Of a stretch of DNA of 64,000 bases, positions 62,458-64,000 are shown one piece after another (the stretch's first letter is position 1; every line of letters begins with the position of its first letter). The position numbers and the translations under genes were made by a program. The notes beneath the pieces are model-generated. The model saw only the letters and a program-made list of their open reading frames with translations, had not been told where the DNA came from and did not search any database. Origin of the DNA: Eutypella sp. D-1 (lineage: Eukaryota > Ascomycota > Sordariomycetes > Xylariales > Diatrypaceae); assembly GCA_023313575.1 (NCBI GenBank), contig JAJTTP010000041.1, positions 1 to 64,000 on the forward strand, read 5' to 3'.

Positions 62458-62839
62458 ACAGTAAAAGGTATAAAGACACTATTAGACTAAACTAGACCAT
62501 ACTTATTTTATAAAATAAATTTCTTATGTAAAAAAGAATATATAAATCGCCTCAAATGTATAACTAATAAATCAGGATGATTGACATCTAGTAGGTGTTG
62601 TACCTCCGTCTCCTGTAAACCAACAGAGCTGGGGTCGCATGCTTCTGACCCTGATCCCTCCGGGTGATTTCTTTAGGGATAAAGTAGGGGGCTAAACTAG
62701 TCAAGGAATGAATACTATCTTATAATACGTATCGTGAATCCCTTCTTAATCTTTTTACCCTTCAATTAGAACCTAAGACAATCTGCTTTTATACTCTCCG
62801 TATTCGGTATGAAAAACCAATTTGTAATTTCCATAAGTG
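62458..62839. other. Transition from mitochondrial to nuclear-type sequence
   Basis: 62458-62690 is AT-rich intron-like sequence with a GC element (CCTGATCCCTCCGGGTGATT, 62650-62669). From about 62700 the composition becomes more balanced, as in the GNAT gene downstream. No gene is seen. Confidence 0.5.
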
Positions 62840-63475
62840 CTAGTTTTCCCGGATTTGTCGCCAATGAGTGGTTCCTTCCCCCATACCTTCAAATTTCTCA
62901 AATCCTGCCTTGGTCAACACCTTTTGATTTGCCGAATTCCCATGGGTGACGGATATATACACTCGTTCTCTAACCTCTTGGTCAGGAGAGTCCTGGGCAT
63001 TCAGAGTAGCTGGATGAATCGTGAGGTTTTTAAGTTGACGGTGACGAGGGATTCTCCACCAAAATCTCATGAAAGCCCTCACGAACTCAGTGGCGTATCC
63101 TCTGTTCCAGTACTGTTCTTTGATGCGATAGCTCAAATTTGGCCATTCAGTGCTGAGAAGTAAATAGTACACCCCGCCGTCACCAATCAGGTTCCCTTCC
63201 CTATTGTTTGGTTCTTTGAGGAAGATACCCAACCATAGATCATCTTCTGCCGCTTCGCCGGGCGGAGTTGGGAAGACATTTTCAGTGTACGAGAGGTCTG
63301 GGGATAAGGGCTCGTTCCTCATAGCTCCTTTATCAGTCAGGAGGCTGTGATATGCCAGAAGATCCGAACTTTGTAATGCTCTAATGATAAGGCGGTCGGT
63401 ATAAATAGGTAGGTCGAGTTGATCATTAATCATGGGGTAAGTGGTCTGAATATCAATAGTAGGATAAGAAGACAT
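62840..63475 (-). CDS. GNAT-type acetyltransferase of nuclear origin (minus strand)
   Basis: It is the only convincing minus-strand gene. The 211-residue product has one GNAT domain (Acetyltransf_3-like): YTDRLIIRALQSSDLLAYHS near the N-terminus, LWLGIFLKEPNNREGNLIGD in the middle, the acetyl-CoA-loop region YWNRGYATEFVRAFMRFWWR, and ANQKVLTKAGFEKFEGM near the end. It is clearly related to the second half of the 37763-38995 protein. All Trp codons are TGG, base composition is balanced, and the start context (TCAAAATGTCTTC) is nuclear-like. It lies inside or behind the unfinished cob intron 4, antisense to all mitochondrial genes. Transcription from mitochondrial promoters would be antisense, so expression here is doubtful. 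Confidence 0.82.
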   Translation of the reverse strand: MSSYPTIDIQTTYPMINDQLDLPIYTDRLIIRALQSSDLLAYHSLLTDKGAMRNEPLSPDLSYTENVFPTPPGEAAEDDLWLGIFLKEPNNREGNLIGDGGVYYLLLSTEWPNLSYRIKEQYWNRGYATEFVRAFMRFWWRIPRHRQLKNLTIHPATLNAQDSPDQEVRERVYISVTHGNSANQKVLTKAGFEKFEGMGEGTTHWRQIREN

Positions 63476-64000
63476 TTTGAGGGTTGATGATCTAAGTAAG
63501 GTAATGTATTATCTGGAGTCTACTTAAAGAAGTATCGTGTTTGTCTGGAATGTTGGATAATGTAATTCTGTAAATTGAAGTAGGATAAAGAAAACCATAC
63601 GAGGTAGCTTCAACTTATATACTATTTTTTTCGAATATCAATGTAAAATTCATGTTGGATTTCTAAGCAAGATCTGAGGTATCGGGGTTCTCCGAGATTC
63701 CTTTCCTTGACTCATTATGGATCTGCATGATTTCATGGTCATTAGGTAAAGAGGGCAGATGATCAAAAATGAAACAAGAGATAAGGAAATAATAAATATG
63801 ATTGGTTAGAAGATTGAGGGATTTATGCGAGGTAGTTCAAGGAATATGCGCTCGCGGCTAGGTGAGCAGCATGTGATCTCGTATTTGATAGTGGGGAAAT
63901 GCTAAGGAGGATCTTCATTTATCTCGGTTAATCTATTGGTTGATCAGCTATCACAAGACTAAAAGTTTAGTTTAGGAATGATCTCCGCATATGGAGGTGG
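63476..64000. other. Nuclear-type flank upstream of the minus-strand GNAT gene
   Basis: The composition stays more balanced than mitochondrial spacer to the end of the window, and none of the GC or AT hairpin elements occurs. It is probably the 5' flank of the imported gene. No ORF or RNA gene is recognised; the import extends beyond the window. Confidence 0.45.

Noticed and set aside
62837..63163. Plus-strand ORF opposite the GNAT gene
   Set aside because: It is a shadow of the intact minus-strand acetyltransferase frame, whose motifs are clear.

Overview
The window is part of a large, intron-rich mitochondrial genome of a filamentous ascomycete (Pezizomycotina). Evidence: AT-rich DNA; TGA read as tryptophan inside recognisable respiratory genes; the block trnA-trnF-trnL-trnQ-trnH-trnM-nad2-nad3-atp9-cox2-trnR-nad4L-nad5-cob, all on the plus strand; TAAATG and one-base overlap junctions at nad2/nad3 and nad4L/nad5; and group I introns filled with LAGLIDADG and GIY-YIG homing endonuclease genes. 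The order fits Leotiomycetes-like genomes, but I cannot name the species.

Layout. 1-4740: a decayed GIY-YIG gene, hairpin and GC clusters, six tRNAs. 4782-16229: nad2 in seven exons with six group I introns. 16230-19714: two endonuclease-type insertions at the nad2/nad3 boundary and in nad3; each leaves a displaced second copy of the host gene's 3' part. 19794-22845: unknown ORFs and repeats ahead of atp9. 22846-25277: atp9, then one long ORF (open only with TGA=Trp) that joins a multi-span membrane segment to a class III aminotransferase. 25812-36126: cox2 in seven exons (250 aa after joining). 36129-37535: two unknown membrane ORFs and a tRNA-like hairpin. 37763-38995: a tandem GNAT acetyltransferase gene of nuclear character. 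39605-43440: a decayed second copy of the 3' part of cox2 with its introns. 43538-44967: trnR and nad4L. 44967-51023: nad5 with one very large composite intron and a long C-terminal extension. 52990 onward: cob, still unfinished at the window end, with introns 1-4; intron 4 is followed by a minus-strand nuclear-type GNAT gene at 62840-63475.

How the parts work together. nad2, nad3, nad4L and nad5 encode membrane-arm subunits of complex I, cob a core subunit of complex III, cox2 the CuA subunit of complex IV and atp9 the c-ring of ATP synthase. The rest is largely invading DNA: introns with endonuclease ORFs often in frame with the upstream exon, endonuclease elements that replace host gene 3' ends, short GC-rich and AT hairpin elements inserted even into endonuclease ORFs, and two imported nuclear genes. 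A short R-x-[YFL]-[ST] motif recurs where hydrophobic host or leader sequence meets the endonuclease or soluble domain. It resembles the mitochondrial R-3 processing site and suggests that fused precursors are cut after translation (inference). Exon borders were set by hand from protein continuity and the U-before/G-at-end rule of group I introns, so a few may be off by some bases.
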